Source of the DNA: Thermococcus profundus
Lineage (GTDB): Archaea > Methanobacteriota_B > Thermococci > Thermococcales > Thermococcaceae
Assembly: GCF_002214585.1 (NCBI RefSeq)
Contig: NZ_CP014862.1
Location: forward strand, 868,001-932,000
DNA: 64,000 nucleotides
Reading direction: 5' to 3'
Within the stretch, counting starts at the first letter, position 1; every line of letters begins with the position of its first letter. Positions 50,001 to 57,469 of the stretch are shown here, piece after piece. The notes below the pieces were generated by a model. It saw only the letters and a list, made by a program, of their open reading frames with translations. It ran no database searches and was not told the origin of the DNA. Both the position numbers and the translations under genes were made by a program.

Positions 50001-50786
50001 ATTCGGAGCTATAGAAACCGCGGTAGCCATATCTCCCTCTTCCCCTCCGTAAGTTTTCTGCCATTTTATATTGCCATTCTCGTCAAGCCTGAGAATCCAA
50101 ACATCATAACCACCAACGCCAAAGCTTTTAGTCCAGCCTGCTACAATAATGTCCCCATTAGGAGCTATGGCAACTGCTTCAGCCACATCACTATCACTTC
50201 CTCCGTAAGTCTTCTGCCACTTGATATTTCCCTCACCATCAAGCCTGAGAACCCAAACATCCTCTTTGCCAGCGCCGAAACTGTAGGTGCCCCCAGCAAC
50301 AATAATATCCCCATTTGAAGCTAAGGCAACCGCAAGAGCCCCATCCTCACCGCTCCCTCCGTAAGTCTTCTGCCATTTCACGTTACCATTAGAGTCGAGC
50401 CTCAAAACCCACACATCCATTCCTCCAGCGCCAAAGCTTTCAGTCCAGCCTGCTACAATAATGTCCCCATTAGGAGCTATAGAAACCTCAGAAGGATAAT
50501 CATTCCGGTCTCCTCCATAGGTTTTTGCCCAGGCAACACTTCCGTTCGGGTCAAGCTTCATTACAGAAATATAGTTTCCGAGGGCTCCAGTTGAGCGAGT
50601 ATCCACAACCGCAATGATGCTCCCGTCTTGTAGGACTTTAACATCGTTGATGGCGTTGGCATCTCCAGTACTCATCCCCCCGTAAGTCTTGGCCCAGTAA
50701 CTATCCTCTGCGGTTGCTTTAGCAGTGGGTATCATAAATGACCCTACTATGAGAACGGCAAACATCAGCGTGACGAGCCTTTTCAT
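47034..50786 (-). CDS. Receptor-like Ser/Thr protein kinase: propeller, PEGA repeats, membrane helix, kinase
   Basis: The 1250-residue protein has a signal peptide (1-25), a propeller of about seven 52-residue blades (about 28-410; 'TYGG..D.A.AVxIAPNGDIIVAG'), four PEGA domains (about 455-725; each with 'GAKVYINGTYxGxTP'), a Thr/Ser-rich stalk (about 730-800), one membrane helix (about 803-822) and a cytoplasmic Hanks-type kinase (about 875-1140). Kinase motifs: GEGGFAKVF, VALK, HLDLKPLN, DWG for DFG, and APEQ. The last 100 residues are a coiled coil. It is the only kinase in the window. GGAGGAA precedes the ATG. The blades are paralogous to propeller A downstream. Confidence 0.93.
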   Translation of the reverse strand: MKRLVTLMFAVLIVGSFMIPTAKATAEDSYWAKTYGGMSTGDANAINDVKVLQDGSIIAVVDTRSTGALGNYISVMKLDPNGSVAWAKTYGGDRNDYPSEVSIAPNGDIIVAGWTESFGAGGMDVWVLRLDSNGNVKWQKTYGGSGEDGALAVALASNGDIIVAGGTYSFGAGKEDVWVLRLDGEGNIKWQKTYGGSDSDVAEAVAIAPNGDIIVAGWTKSFGVGGYDVWILRLDENGNIKWQKTYGGEEGDMATAVSIAPNGDIIVAGYTLSFGYYNDDAWVLRLDENGNVKWQKTYGRGDWDEAYAVAIAPNEDIIVAGKTDSFGAGKEDVWVLRLDSEGNIKWQKTYGGMFSEEALAVALAPNGDIIVAGYTSSFSVDWSDAWVLRLPYSGELASCDFCMDSNAISIVASADITSSSAITEDSQALVGNSTAYPQLWSPHVETQYSSAILSINSKPSGAKVYINGTYEGVTPLTLTLNHGTYQLKLSKEDYENYTQTVTLHPGEIKTINVTLESRFGYITVISTPSNAKVYINGSYIGETPLKDYKLSTGKHEVKIRKETYQDYSTAVTIEPGKTTTVEATLSPKPVTLSINSTPSGAEVYINGTYKGTTPINLRLNPRTYQVKLSKEDYENYTTTITLNPGENKTLSPALSPLFGYLSITSPEGAKVYVDGSLIGTTPITDYKLPKGKHELRLVKEGYEGYSANITITAGKTLLLTPQLKPITATTSTPSSTTTTTTSPTTTTTPTTTTTTAVTSQPTTTTTGTTTTTTTTTTSSPIQSSTSPSSTTPLSSSSGSSSKLPYALGALILLALFGGVAAKTRGEKKPSEPSSKPEAKLEKRPTQEPSEKPKPQPTPASTIQPPLLPGFPPQLLDRYEPLEFLGEGGFAKVFKVKRKSDGEIVALKIPRINEKTSSLFLKEIAAWYHLNHPNIVRLYKADILPVPYLELEYIEGVPLNGETIRDLDRYPKPVDEKTALKLIRGISEGLKHAHSKGIWHLDLKPLNVLLRSDLTPKITDWGLAKISARSSLSTHSGYSPLYAAPEQLDEGTYGSPDHRTDIYGLGVILYELLTGKLPYEGYTPGAIVGKILAKDVKPVPPSKINPALARYDGIIEKLLAKRKEERYQSVEEFLRALEDLEILHREREELKKSLEETEQTLKRSRSREEIKRLTKEAVEKTAKLALLSARLNDKAELLNALEDLKFYTKEQHDELQNAISQVELMLKEGIPIGEDFIERLKVLLHRIEREA

Positions 50787-50902
50787 TTTTATTCCTCCAG
50801 GCCCGTTTCATCCCTGAAAATTATAACTTTGTTCCTTTTATTGGTTTCTTCCTAAGCGGACAAAATTTCAATCCATTGTTTAAATGGGAGACATCAGGGG
50901 TT

Positions 50903-50919
50903 GTGGGGCGAAGCCCCAC
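50903..50919. repeat. Hairpin 1
   Basis: GTGGGGC and GCCCCAC form a perfect 7-bp stem around GAA, followed by TTCGGGGG, a third copy of the arm. Confidence 0.7.
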
Positions 50920-50940
50920 TTCGGGGGTTTGAGAGTACAG

Positions 50941-50961
50941 GAAGCTTTTGGGAAAAGCTTC
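50941..50961. repeat. Hairpin 2
   Basis: GAAGCTTTT and AAAAGCTTC form a perfect 9-bp stem around GGG, followed by ACCAAAAGCTTG, a partial third arm copy. It resembles hairpins 4 and 6. Confidence 0.7.
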
Positions 50962-51054
50962 ACCAAAAGCTTGAATGTCCTTTGGAATTGGTTTGGTAGT
51001 GTTGGATTCTCTAGGCAAATGGGCAGAGAAGTGCGGGTTTTCTTCTTTTTTTTT

Positions 51055-51071
51055 AACGCCCGGAGGGCGTT
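51055..51071. repeat. Hairpin 3
   Basis: AACGCCC and GGGCGTT form a perfect 7-bp stem around GGA. A run of ten or so T lies on the left, so it may act as terminator. Confidence 0.65.
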
Positions 51072-51202
51072 GCACATGAGCAAACCCTTTGGAAATTTGC
51101 AAATTAGATGTAAGAATCCCACTAAAATTGGGGCAAGTGCGAACGGGCATTCACTTTTCAAACCAATCCTGTTAAAAGCAATCAATCATTTTCCGCCAGC
51201 GC

Positions 51203-51226
51203 TGAAACTTTGCAAGCAAAGTTTCA
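51203..51226. repeat. Hairpin 4, left terminal inverted repeat
   Basis: TGAAACTTTGC and GCAAAGTTTCA pair over 11 bp around AA. With the following ATCAAAGTTTGTGGCTC it forms a 40-base unit repeated in inverse orientation near 51460-51501. Confidence 0.75.
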
Positions 51227-51344
51227 TCAAAGTTTGTGGCTCCCATTAAGGGTTCTGCCTTTGAGTGATTTCTCTTGAAAATTTGTTGTTGGAGTGGAAT
51301 TCCAGTTTTAGCGAGCTTGTTCTCTGAGAGTTTGCTTTATAATC

Positions 51345-51361
51345 GACGCCTGAAGGGCGTC
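51345..51361. repeat. Hairpin 5
   Basis: GACGCC and GGCGTC pair over 6 bp around TGAAG within the MITE-like segment. Confidence 0.6.
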
Positions 51362-51476
51362 AAGGAGAGATAAACTCTTTTTAGTAGGCCGAATTTTGGA
51401 ATTCATGCCTTTTTAGCCTGTGTATTACGAAAATCATTGTAGAAGGGCAATTTTAAGAAGAACCACGAACTTTGAT

Positions 51477-51501
51477 CAAACTTTTGCTTGGCAAAAGTTT
51501 G
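51477..51501. repeat. Hairpin 6, right terminal inverted repeat
   Basis: CAAACTTTTGC and GCAAAAGTTTG pair perfectly over 11 bp around TTG. It sits just beyond the 3' end of tRNA-Arg and could also serve as its transcription stop. Confidence 0.7.
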
Positions 51502-51506
51502 TTTTC

Positions 51507-51584
51507 TGGCGGGCCGGGCGGGATTTGAACCCGCGACCTTCGGCTCCGGAGGCCGACGCCCCGTCCAGACTAGGCCACCGGCCC
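51507..51584 (-). tRNA. tRNA-Arg(CCG)
   Basis: On the minus strand GGGCCGG and CCGGCCC pair, with G73 and an encoded CCA. The anticodon arm TCGGC-CTCCGGA-GCCGA gives anticodon CCG. The T arm GCGGG-TTCAAAT-CCCGC is complete. No intron is present. Confidence 0.96.
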
Positions 51585-51609
51585 ACGACCCGAGGATAGT
51601 ATGGTCGAG

Positions 51610-51622
51610 CGTTTAAAAATCT
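51610..51622 (-). promoter_or_regulatory. Promoter of tRNA-Arg
   Basis: On the minus strand the box ATTTTTAAACG lies about 30 bases before the tRNA 5' end. Confidence 0.55.
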
Positions 51623-51633
51623 AACCCGCAACT

Positions 51634-51646
51634 AAGCTTTTTAAGA
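51634..51646 (+). promoter_or_regulatory. Promoter of the Toprim/XerA operon
   Basis: AAGCTTTTTAAGA lies about 37 bases before the ATG at 51678. Confidence 0.5.
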
Positions 51647-51677
51647 CCCTCGGCTAAATCCAATGGAGGTGGAGTCA

Positions 51678-52586
51678 ATGACGATAGTCGATGTCAGGAT
51701 CCTTGTGGAAGGTGCGAGCGACGTTGAGGTGGTAAGCAAGGCCCTCCAGGGGCTGGCCCTTGGGAGCGAGTACAACATAACGATCTCCTCGATAATCCCA
51801 ACGACCAACATAGAGATAGCCAAGAGCGCCGCCGCTGGAGCAGATCTGCTCATAATAGCCACGGACGCAGACAGGGTTGGGAGGGATCTAGCGGAGAGGC
51901 TCTTTAACGAGCTCGGGCAGATGGTCGGCCACATAGAGAGAATGAAGCTCCCGCTCGGCCACGATTTGGAGCACGTCGACGTTGAACTCGTCAGGAAGGA
52001 GCTCAAGAACACTCTCGTGAGGGCGGGATTGAAGAGCCTTCAGGTTCTTCCTGAGTACATGGAGCTGAGAAAGGAGCTTTTGGACGTAAAGGGAAGCTAC
52101 GACAACCTGGCCAGTCAGTACGAGGCACTAGAAAGGGAGCACGAGGAGCTCAGGAAGAAGTACGAGGAGCTCAGGAGCGAATACCTCAGGGTCAAGCAGG
52201 AGAACGAGAGCCTCCAGGCACTTCTTGAGAAGAAGACGAGGCCCGTCAAGATAGAGGAGGCCTGGAAGGCGCTCTTCCCGGCGGAGCCTGTTCCTCCCGA
52301 GGAGTACCTCGCGATAGCAGTTGAAAAGCTCGGCCTCAACGGAAAGATAGTCGTTGGACAGGGCTTCGTATACGCCGAAGACGAGGAGGCGGTGAACGAG
52401 CTGCTCAAAACGGTTTACCTCAGCATAGCAATCTCTGGAGAGCTGGCCAAGACAACCGAGACCAAAGAGAAGAGCGAGCCCGTGGAGAGAAGTCCCGAGA
52501 TCATTGCAGAACAAACACTCGAGGTCGAGGAGGAAGAGGACGAGATAAAGAAGCTCCTCTCAAGCGTTGGAGGCGGCGAGAGCTGA
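51678..52586 (+). CDS. Toprim-domain coiled-coil protein
   Basis: The 302-residue protein begins with a Toprim domain: [15 protein letters not shown] supplies the catalytic-type Glu, and [15 protein letters not shown] the DxD, as in primases, topoisomerases and OLD nucleases. A coiled coil of about 60 residues ([21 protein letters not shown]...) follows, then a small domain (about 185-255) and an acidic tail. A role in DNA cutting or joining is plausible. The ATG follows GGAGGTGG. The XerA gene begins 10 bases downstream, so they are likely one operon, and the pair may act together. Confidence 0.83.
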   Translation: MTIVDVRILVEGASDVEVVSKALQGLALGSEYNITISSIIPTTNIEIAKSAAAGADLLIIATDADRVGRDLAERLFNELGQMVGHIERMKLPLGHDLEHVDVELVRKELKNTLVRAGLKSLQVLPEYMELRKELLDVKGSYDNLASQYEALEREHEELRKKYEELRSEYLRVKQENESLQALLEKKTRPVKIEEAWKALFPAEPVPPEEYLAIAVEKLGLNGKIVVGQGFVYAEDEEAVNELLKTVYLSIAISGELAKTTETKEKSEPVERSPEIIAEQTLEVEEEEDEIKKLLSSVGGGES

Positions 52587-52596
52587 GCTGATAGCT

Positions 52597-53451
52597 ATGG
52601 AGCAGGGAGTAGACGATATCGTAGAGGAGTTCGCCACATACCTCGACCTGGAGGGAAAGAGCGGGCACACCATTCGAATGTACACCTACTATGTAAAGCG
52701 CTACCTGGAATGGGGCGGGAGCCTGAACTCGCGCTCCGCCCTCAGGTTCCTAACGACCCTCAGGAAGAGCGGCTACTCCAACAGGAGCCTCAACCTCGTG
52801 GTTCAGGCCCTCCGCTCCTACTTCCGCTTTGAGGGGGCGGACGATGAAGCCGAAAGGCTCAAGCCCCCGAAGGTTCCGAGGAGCCTTCCCAAGGCCCTGA
52901 GCAGGGAGGAGGTTAGAAAGCTCCTCTCCGTGATTCCTCCAACTAGAAAAAGGGACAGGCTCATCTTCCTTCTCCTCTACGGTGCCGGCCTGCGCGTCAG
53001 CGAGGTCTGCAACCTCAAGATAAGTGATGTTGACTTTGAGAGGGGTTTTATCGTTGTGCGCGGGGGTAAAGGCGCAAAGGACAGGGTTGTGCCGATCTCC
53101 GGTACCCTCCTCGATGAAATCCGTTCCTACCTCTCAACTAGAGACGACGACAGCGAGTACCTCATAGTCGAGGAGAGGCGCAGGAGAAAGAACAAGCTCT
53201 CCCCTAGAAACGTTTGGTATCTCCTGCGGAAATACGGACAAAAGGTCGGAGTAAAGGTCACCCCCCACATGCTCCGCCACAGCTTTGCAACACACATGCT
53301 CGAGAGCGGAGTTGACATAAGGGCAATCCAGGAGCTCCTCGGCCATTCAAACCTCTCAACCACCCAGATCTACACTAAGGTTACAGTTGAACACCTCAAG
53401 AAGGCACAGGAGAAGGCGAGACTGCTCGAATCCCTCCAGGAAGGAGAGTAG
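52597..53451 (+). CDS. xerA: Tyrosine recombinase XerA
   Basis: The 284-residue recombinase has the SAM-like N-terminal core-binding domain (about 5-90) and the catalytic domain with the tyrosine recombinase pattern: Arg in GAGLRVSEV, Lys in RGGKGAKDR, His-x-x-Arg in [11 protein letters not shown], His in [11 protein letters not shown] and the nucleophilic Tyr in IYTKV. This is the length of the XerA that resolves chromosome dimers at dif sites in Pyrococcus. No integrated element is evident, so it is the housekeeping protein. The preceding Toprim gene is an unusual partner. Confidence 0.93.
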   Translation: MEQGVDDIVEEFATYLDLEGKSGHTIRMYTYYVKRYLEWGGSLNSRSALRFLTTLRKSGYSNRSLNLVVQALRSYFRFEGADDEAERLKPPKVPRSLPKALSREEVRKLLSVIPPTRKRDRLIFLLLYGAGLRVSEVCNLKISDVDFERGFIVVRGGKGAKDRVVPISGTLLDEIRSYLSTRDDDSEYLIVEERRRRKNKLSPRNVWYLLRKYGQKVGVKVTPHMLRHSFATHMLESGVDIRAIQELLGHSNLSTTQIYTKVTVEHLKKAQEKARLLESLQEGE

Positions 53452-53472
53452 GAGGAGAATAAAAAGAAACGG

Positions 53473-54462
<990 letters not shown>

Positions 54463-54490
54463 TTAATGGGTAATTTGGAAGTTGGGGCAG

Positions 54491-54505
54491 GGGGTTTATA
54501 TCGTT
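54491..54505 (-). promoter_or_regulatory. Promoter of the R15P isomerase gene
   Basis: On the minus strand GATATAAACCCC lies about 55 bases before the ATG at 54441. Confidence 0.45.
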
Positions 54506-54520
54506 TGTGCAGGCTGAAGA

Positions 54521-54536
54521 GGAAGTTTTTTAAAGC
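54521..54536 (+). promoter_or_regulatory. Promoter of the eS6 gene
   Basis: GGAAGTTTTTTAAAGC lies about 75 bases before the ATG at 54606, implying a leader of roughly 50 bases. Confidence 0.4.
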
Positions 54537-54605
54537 GATCCCTCAACACCACTCGGGAAAGGGCAGGGCCCAATGAATCCCGCTGATGAATGGAGGTGGG
54601 AGGAA

Positions 54606-54983
54606 ATGGCTACGTTCAAGGTTGTTGTGTCAAACCCCAAGACCGGAACCGCAAAGCAGATCGAGCTGAGCGGAGACGCGGCTGACAAGCTCGTGGGAAA
54701 GCGTATAGGCGATGAGATACCCGTCAGCGAGCTCGGAATAAACCTCTCGGAGATCTTCGGCGAGGAGATCCCGGCCGATGCAAAGCTCAAGATCAAAGGC
54801 GGAACCGACAAGGACGGCTTCCCGATGAGGCCGGACGTTCACGGCCCGAGAAGGGTCAAGATCCTCCTCTCAAAGGGCCCGGGCTTCAGGCCGAAGGAGA
54901 AGGGCGAGAGGAGGAAGAAGACCGTCAGGGGCAACACCATAAGCCCAGAGATAGTCCAGATAAACGCGGTCCTCGTTTTCTGA
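54606..54983 (+). CDS. Ribosomal protein eS6
   Basis: The 125-residue protein is archaeal S6e of the small ribosomal subunit: [11 protein letters not shown] at the start, [41 protein letters not shown]. These contact 16S rRNA. The eukaryotic C-terminal extension is absent as usual in archaea. GGTGGGAGGAA precedes the ATG at 54606; an in-frame extension to 54573 is unlikely. Confidence 0.96.
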   Translation: MATFKVVVSNPKTGTAKQIELSGDAADKLVGKRIGDEIPVSELGINLSEIFGEEIPADAKLKIKGGTDKDGFPMRPDVHGPRRVKILLSKGPGFRPKEKGERRKKTVRGNTISPEIVQINAVLVF

Positions 54984-55025
54984 GGACCCTCTTCTTCCTT
55001 CCGGGTTCCTTTTAGTTTCCAAATT

Positions 55026-57335
55026 TCAGAACTCCTCAATTTTCCTGGGGCTGGATTCTCCAAACGCCGAAACGTCAAAGACCTGGTTTAGCTCCTCAAG
55101 CACTGCCTCATAGAGGTGCCTGTTATCCCTCAGTTTTTCCCTCCCGAGGATCAGGTACTCTTCCCAGGGTTCCCCCTTTAGGTTCTTCACTGCGGCGAGG
55201 AAAATGTAGCCGGCCCATGCCAGAGGGTAGTTCGATCCCTGTCCCATCCTTATCATCTCCCCCGCGTCCTCCTCGGCTTTCTCAAGCTCTCCACTCCCTA
55301 TGAATGACACACAGCGGTAGGCAAGGGTGTCAACTGCCCTCCGGTAGTTCCTCATCCTCTTGAAGTACTCAGCTGCCTTACTGGAGTGCTCGACGGCCTT
55401 TTCGTAGTCACCGAGATGGTAGTACACCTTCGCCAGCTCCATGTGGGCCAGATTCTCGAAGAAGGGAATGCCGTGAAGTCTCGCCACATCCACCGCTTCG
55501 CTGTAGTACTTTAGGGCCTCCTTCGGTTTGCCCATCCATGAGTTTATGTCCCCTATGTGGAGGAGGACAAGCGCCTCAAGCTCAGGATTGCCGCCGATTT
55601 CCCTTAGAATCTTCAGCTCCATAAAAGCGCTTTCCATGGCTTTCTCGGGCTCGTTTTTGTAGTAGTGGAACTTGGTGAGCGTCATGTAATACCAGAGCTT
55701 AACCTCGGGATCCTCAGAGGCCTTAGCGATTTCCTGGCTCTTTTTGAGGTATTCCTCTGCCTCCTCCAGCCTGTTCATCTCCAGGTAAGCGTCAGCTATT
55801 GAGGTGAGCACATCCGCCTTGAATACGCCGTCAACCTTGCCTTCTACCCTCAGCCAGATATCCAGGGCTTTCTCAAAGAAGCCGTTCTGGAAGTAGAGGT
55901 GGCCGAGCTCGAGGTCAACGTAGGGGTTCCCCTTTCCTGCGGAGAGCACCTTGAGATATGGCCCCTTAAAGCTCCTCACGAGACCCTTAAATCTCCTGAG
56001 CCTCAGCTCCACGAGCCTCTTTATCAATTCCTCATCCCCGAGCATGAGGGCGTACCTGAAGGCACTTATGAACGCTGTCTCTTCTCCTTTCTCCATCAGG
56101 TATTCCACGTATTTCCGGTAATACTCTCCCCCCTCTACCTCCCCGACCCTCTCCACGAAGCTTCTTATGAGGTCATGGAGGAAGTACACCCCACCCCTCC
56201 TTTCCACAAGCCCCTTTCTGAGGAGGGAGTGCAGAACGGGAAAGAGTGACTTCTCCCCGTAGAGCTTTTTAAGTGCTCCATACTCGAGGGGTTCCTCGAA
56301 GAGGGATATTACCTGAAGGAGGAACTTTTCTTTATCGCTCAACCTTGAATAGACCTCCTCCAGGAGGAATTCAAAGAAGTTCTCCGCTGCGGTTTCCACT
56401 CTTCCAGGATACGCCTGGGAAAAGAGTGTTAAAGCCAGCGGATGTCCTCTCGTGAGCCTGTAGATCTCTGCAAAGTCGCGGACGTCCACGTTCCCTCTCT
56501 TGGTCTTGAGGAGCCGGTATGAACTTTCAACGTCAAGACCGTCCAATTTGAGGTAAAAACTCCCCAGAATCCCGAACTTCGGCCTCTCCCTGGAGAGGAT
56601 CACCGCCTTTCCCCTCTTCATTCTTTCGGCAAGAAACGTTATGAACCTTCCAAGCCTTTCATCCCTGCATCTGTGGAAATCGTCGATTACGATAACGGCG
56701 CCGGTCTCGTCAATCCCCTCCAGGGCTATTTCGAACAGCTCCCTTTCCTCGGTATTTCCCGTTCTGAGATATTCAATGAGACCCCGGTAGCCAAGACGGT
56801 TCAGGTGGAGGCCGAGCTGCCAGGTGAAGTATTCAAAGCTGTCTCCTTCCCTTACAGGATACCAGAGGGCATCGGGGAACGCTTTGGCCGCTAGGGTGGT
56901 CTTCCCTATTCCGGCCATCCCGTAAATGACAACAACAGGCTCTTTCACGGAACTGAGGAGATTAAGCTCCCTCCTCCTCCCGAAGAACTCCTCAACGACC
57001 GGTGCCTCATCCTTAACGATCCTAGTGCTGTAGTCTTCCTCTCTCTCGGCCTCCACCCTAATTCCCTCGGGCTCGAAGTTCACTCTAAGCTCGTCAACCC
57101 TGAGGGAGTACTTCCTCACGTTCCTGTTCCCGATCCTGACCCACCTTCCCTCCACCAATCCTGCCTTTTCGAGGGCCTTCAGCCTTCTCGACACGTCGGT
57201 CTCGTCTCTTCCCAGAATTTTGGCGAGCTCCCGCGGGTTGAATGAACCTGAGCGGAGAATCGAGAGTATCTCAAGATTGACTTCACTTGAGAGGAGCTTC
57301 AGAACCGACGGTACGTTTTCCTTCCTCTGCGGCAC
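55026..57335 (-). CDS. STAND-class regulator: HTH, NTPase, TPR
   Basis: The protein of about 769 residues has an ArsR/winged-helix domain (about 5-75: SEVNLEILSILRSGSFNPRELAKILGRDETDVSRRLKALE), a linker, a STAND NTPase (about 105-370: VVVIYGMAGIGKTTLAAK, VIVIDDFHR, AVILSRERP, TRGHPLALTLF) and at least six TPR-like helical pairs (about 450-740: ALKYYSEAVDVARLHG). This is the MalT/LuxR-like design with the HTH at the N terminus. Such proteins are switched by ligand or peptide binding to the repeats. The GTG at 57335 with GGTGGTC upstream is preferred to the GTG at 57344. Confidence 0.9.
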   Translation of the reverse strand: MPQRKENVPSVLKLLSSEVNLEILSILRSGSFNPRELAKILGRDETDVSRRLKALEKAGLVEGRWVRIGNRNVRKYSLRVDELRVNFEPEGIRVEAEREEDYSTRIVKDEAPVVEEFFGRRRELNLLSSVKEPVVVIYGMAGIGKTTLAAKAFPDALWYPVREGDSFEYFTWQLGLHLNRLGYRGLIEYLRTGNTEERELFEIALEGIDETGAVIVIDDFHRCRDERLGRFITFLAERMKRGKAVILSRERPKFGILGSFYLKLDGLDVESSYRLLKTKRGNVDVRDFAEIYRLTRGHPLALTLFSQAYPGRVETAAENFFEFLLEEVYSRLSDKEKFLLQVISLFEEPLEYGALKKLYGEKSLFPVLHSLLRKGLVERRGGVYFLHDLIRSFVERVGEVEGGEYYRKYVEYLMEKGEETAFISAFRYALMLGDEELIKRLVELRLRRFKGLVRSFKGPYLKVLSAGKGNPYVDLELGHLYFQNGFFEKALDIWLRVEGKVDGVFKADVLTSIADAYLEMNRLEEAEEYLKKSQEIAKASEDPEVKLWYYMTLTKFHYYKNEPEKAMESAFMELKILREIGGNPELEALVLLHIGDINSWMGKPKEALKYYSEAVDVARLHGIPFFENLAHMELAKVYYHLGDYEKAVEHSSKAAEYFKRMRNYRRAVDTLAYRCVSFIGSGELEKAEEDAGEMIRMGQGSNYPLAWAGYIFLAAVKNLKGEPWEEYLILGREKLRDNRHLYEAVLEELNQVFDVSAFGESSPRKIEEF

Positions 57336-57469
57336 CCCGACCACCTTCGAAGGGAGCTCTCACAGCGACCGTTGGAGTCCAACCCTAATAAGGCTTGCTT
57401 TGGGTTTGAAGTTTTTCCTCAAACCCACCTCGTAAGTAGTTCGCGTGCGTATTCTCCATGGGGATCACC

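Larger units (their letters stand above)
51203..51501. mobile_element. MITE-like 300-bp segment bounded by inverted hairpin repeats
   Basis: The unit at 51203-51245 and the reverse complement of 51460-51501 agree at most positions over about 42 bases: both have AAACTTT(T)GC, AAGCAAA(A)GTTT, ATCAAAGTT(C/T)GTGG and TC. The repeats face inward. No transposase or target-site duplication is clear. It ends 6 bases from the encoded CCA of tRNA-Arg. A non-autonomous element is the simplest reading. Confidence 0.4.
50787..51506. other. Gene-free, AT-rich tract of hairpins
   Basis: About 720 bases lack a credible gene. They contain six perfect small hairpins (see separate entries and findings) and T-rich runs, and are AT-richer than the flanks. 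The region separates the kinase from tRNA-Arg. It looks like decayed mobile DNA or a cluster of intergenic repeats. Confidence 0.7.

Noticed and set aside
50821-51249. Frames of about 100-120 residues on both strands in the hairpin tract
   Set aside because: They arise from hairpin arms and T/A runs, overlap one another on both strands and lack ribosome binding sites and protein-like composition.
51507-51584. tRNA-Gly(TCC) for the tRNA at 51507-51584
   Set aside because: Counting the 7-base anticodon loop (CTCCGGA) places CCG at positions 34-36, so it is tRNA-Arg.
52597-53451. XerA as an integrase of a mobile element
   Set aside because: Its length, core motifs and upstream partner fit housekeeping XerA, and no element boundary or attachment site is visible around it.
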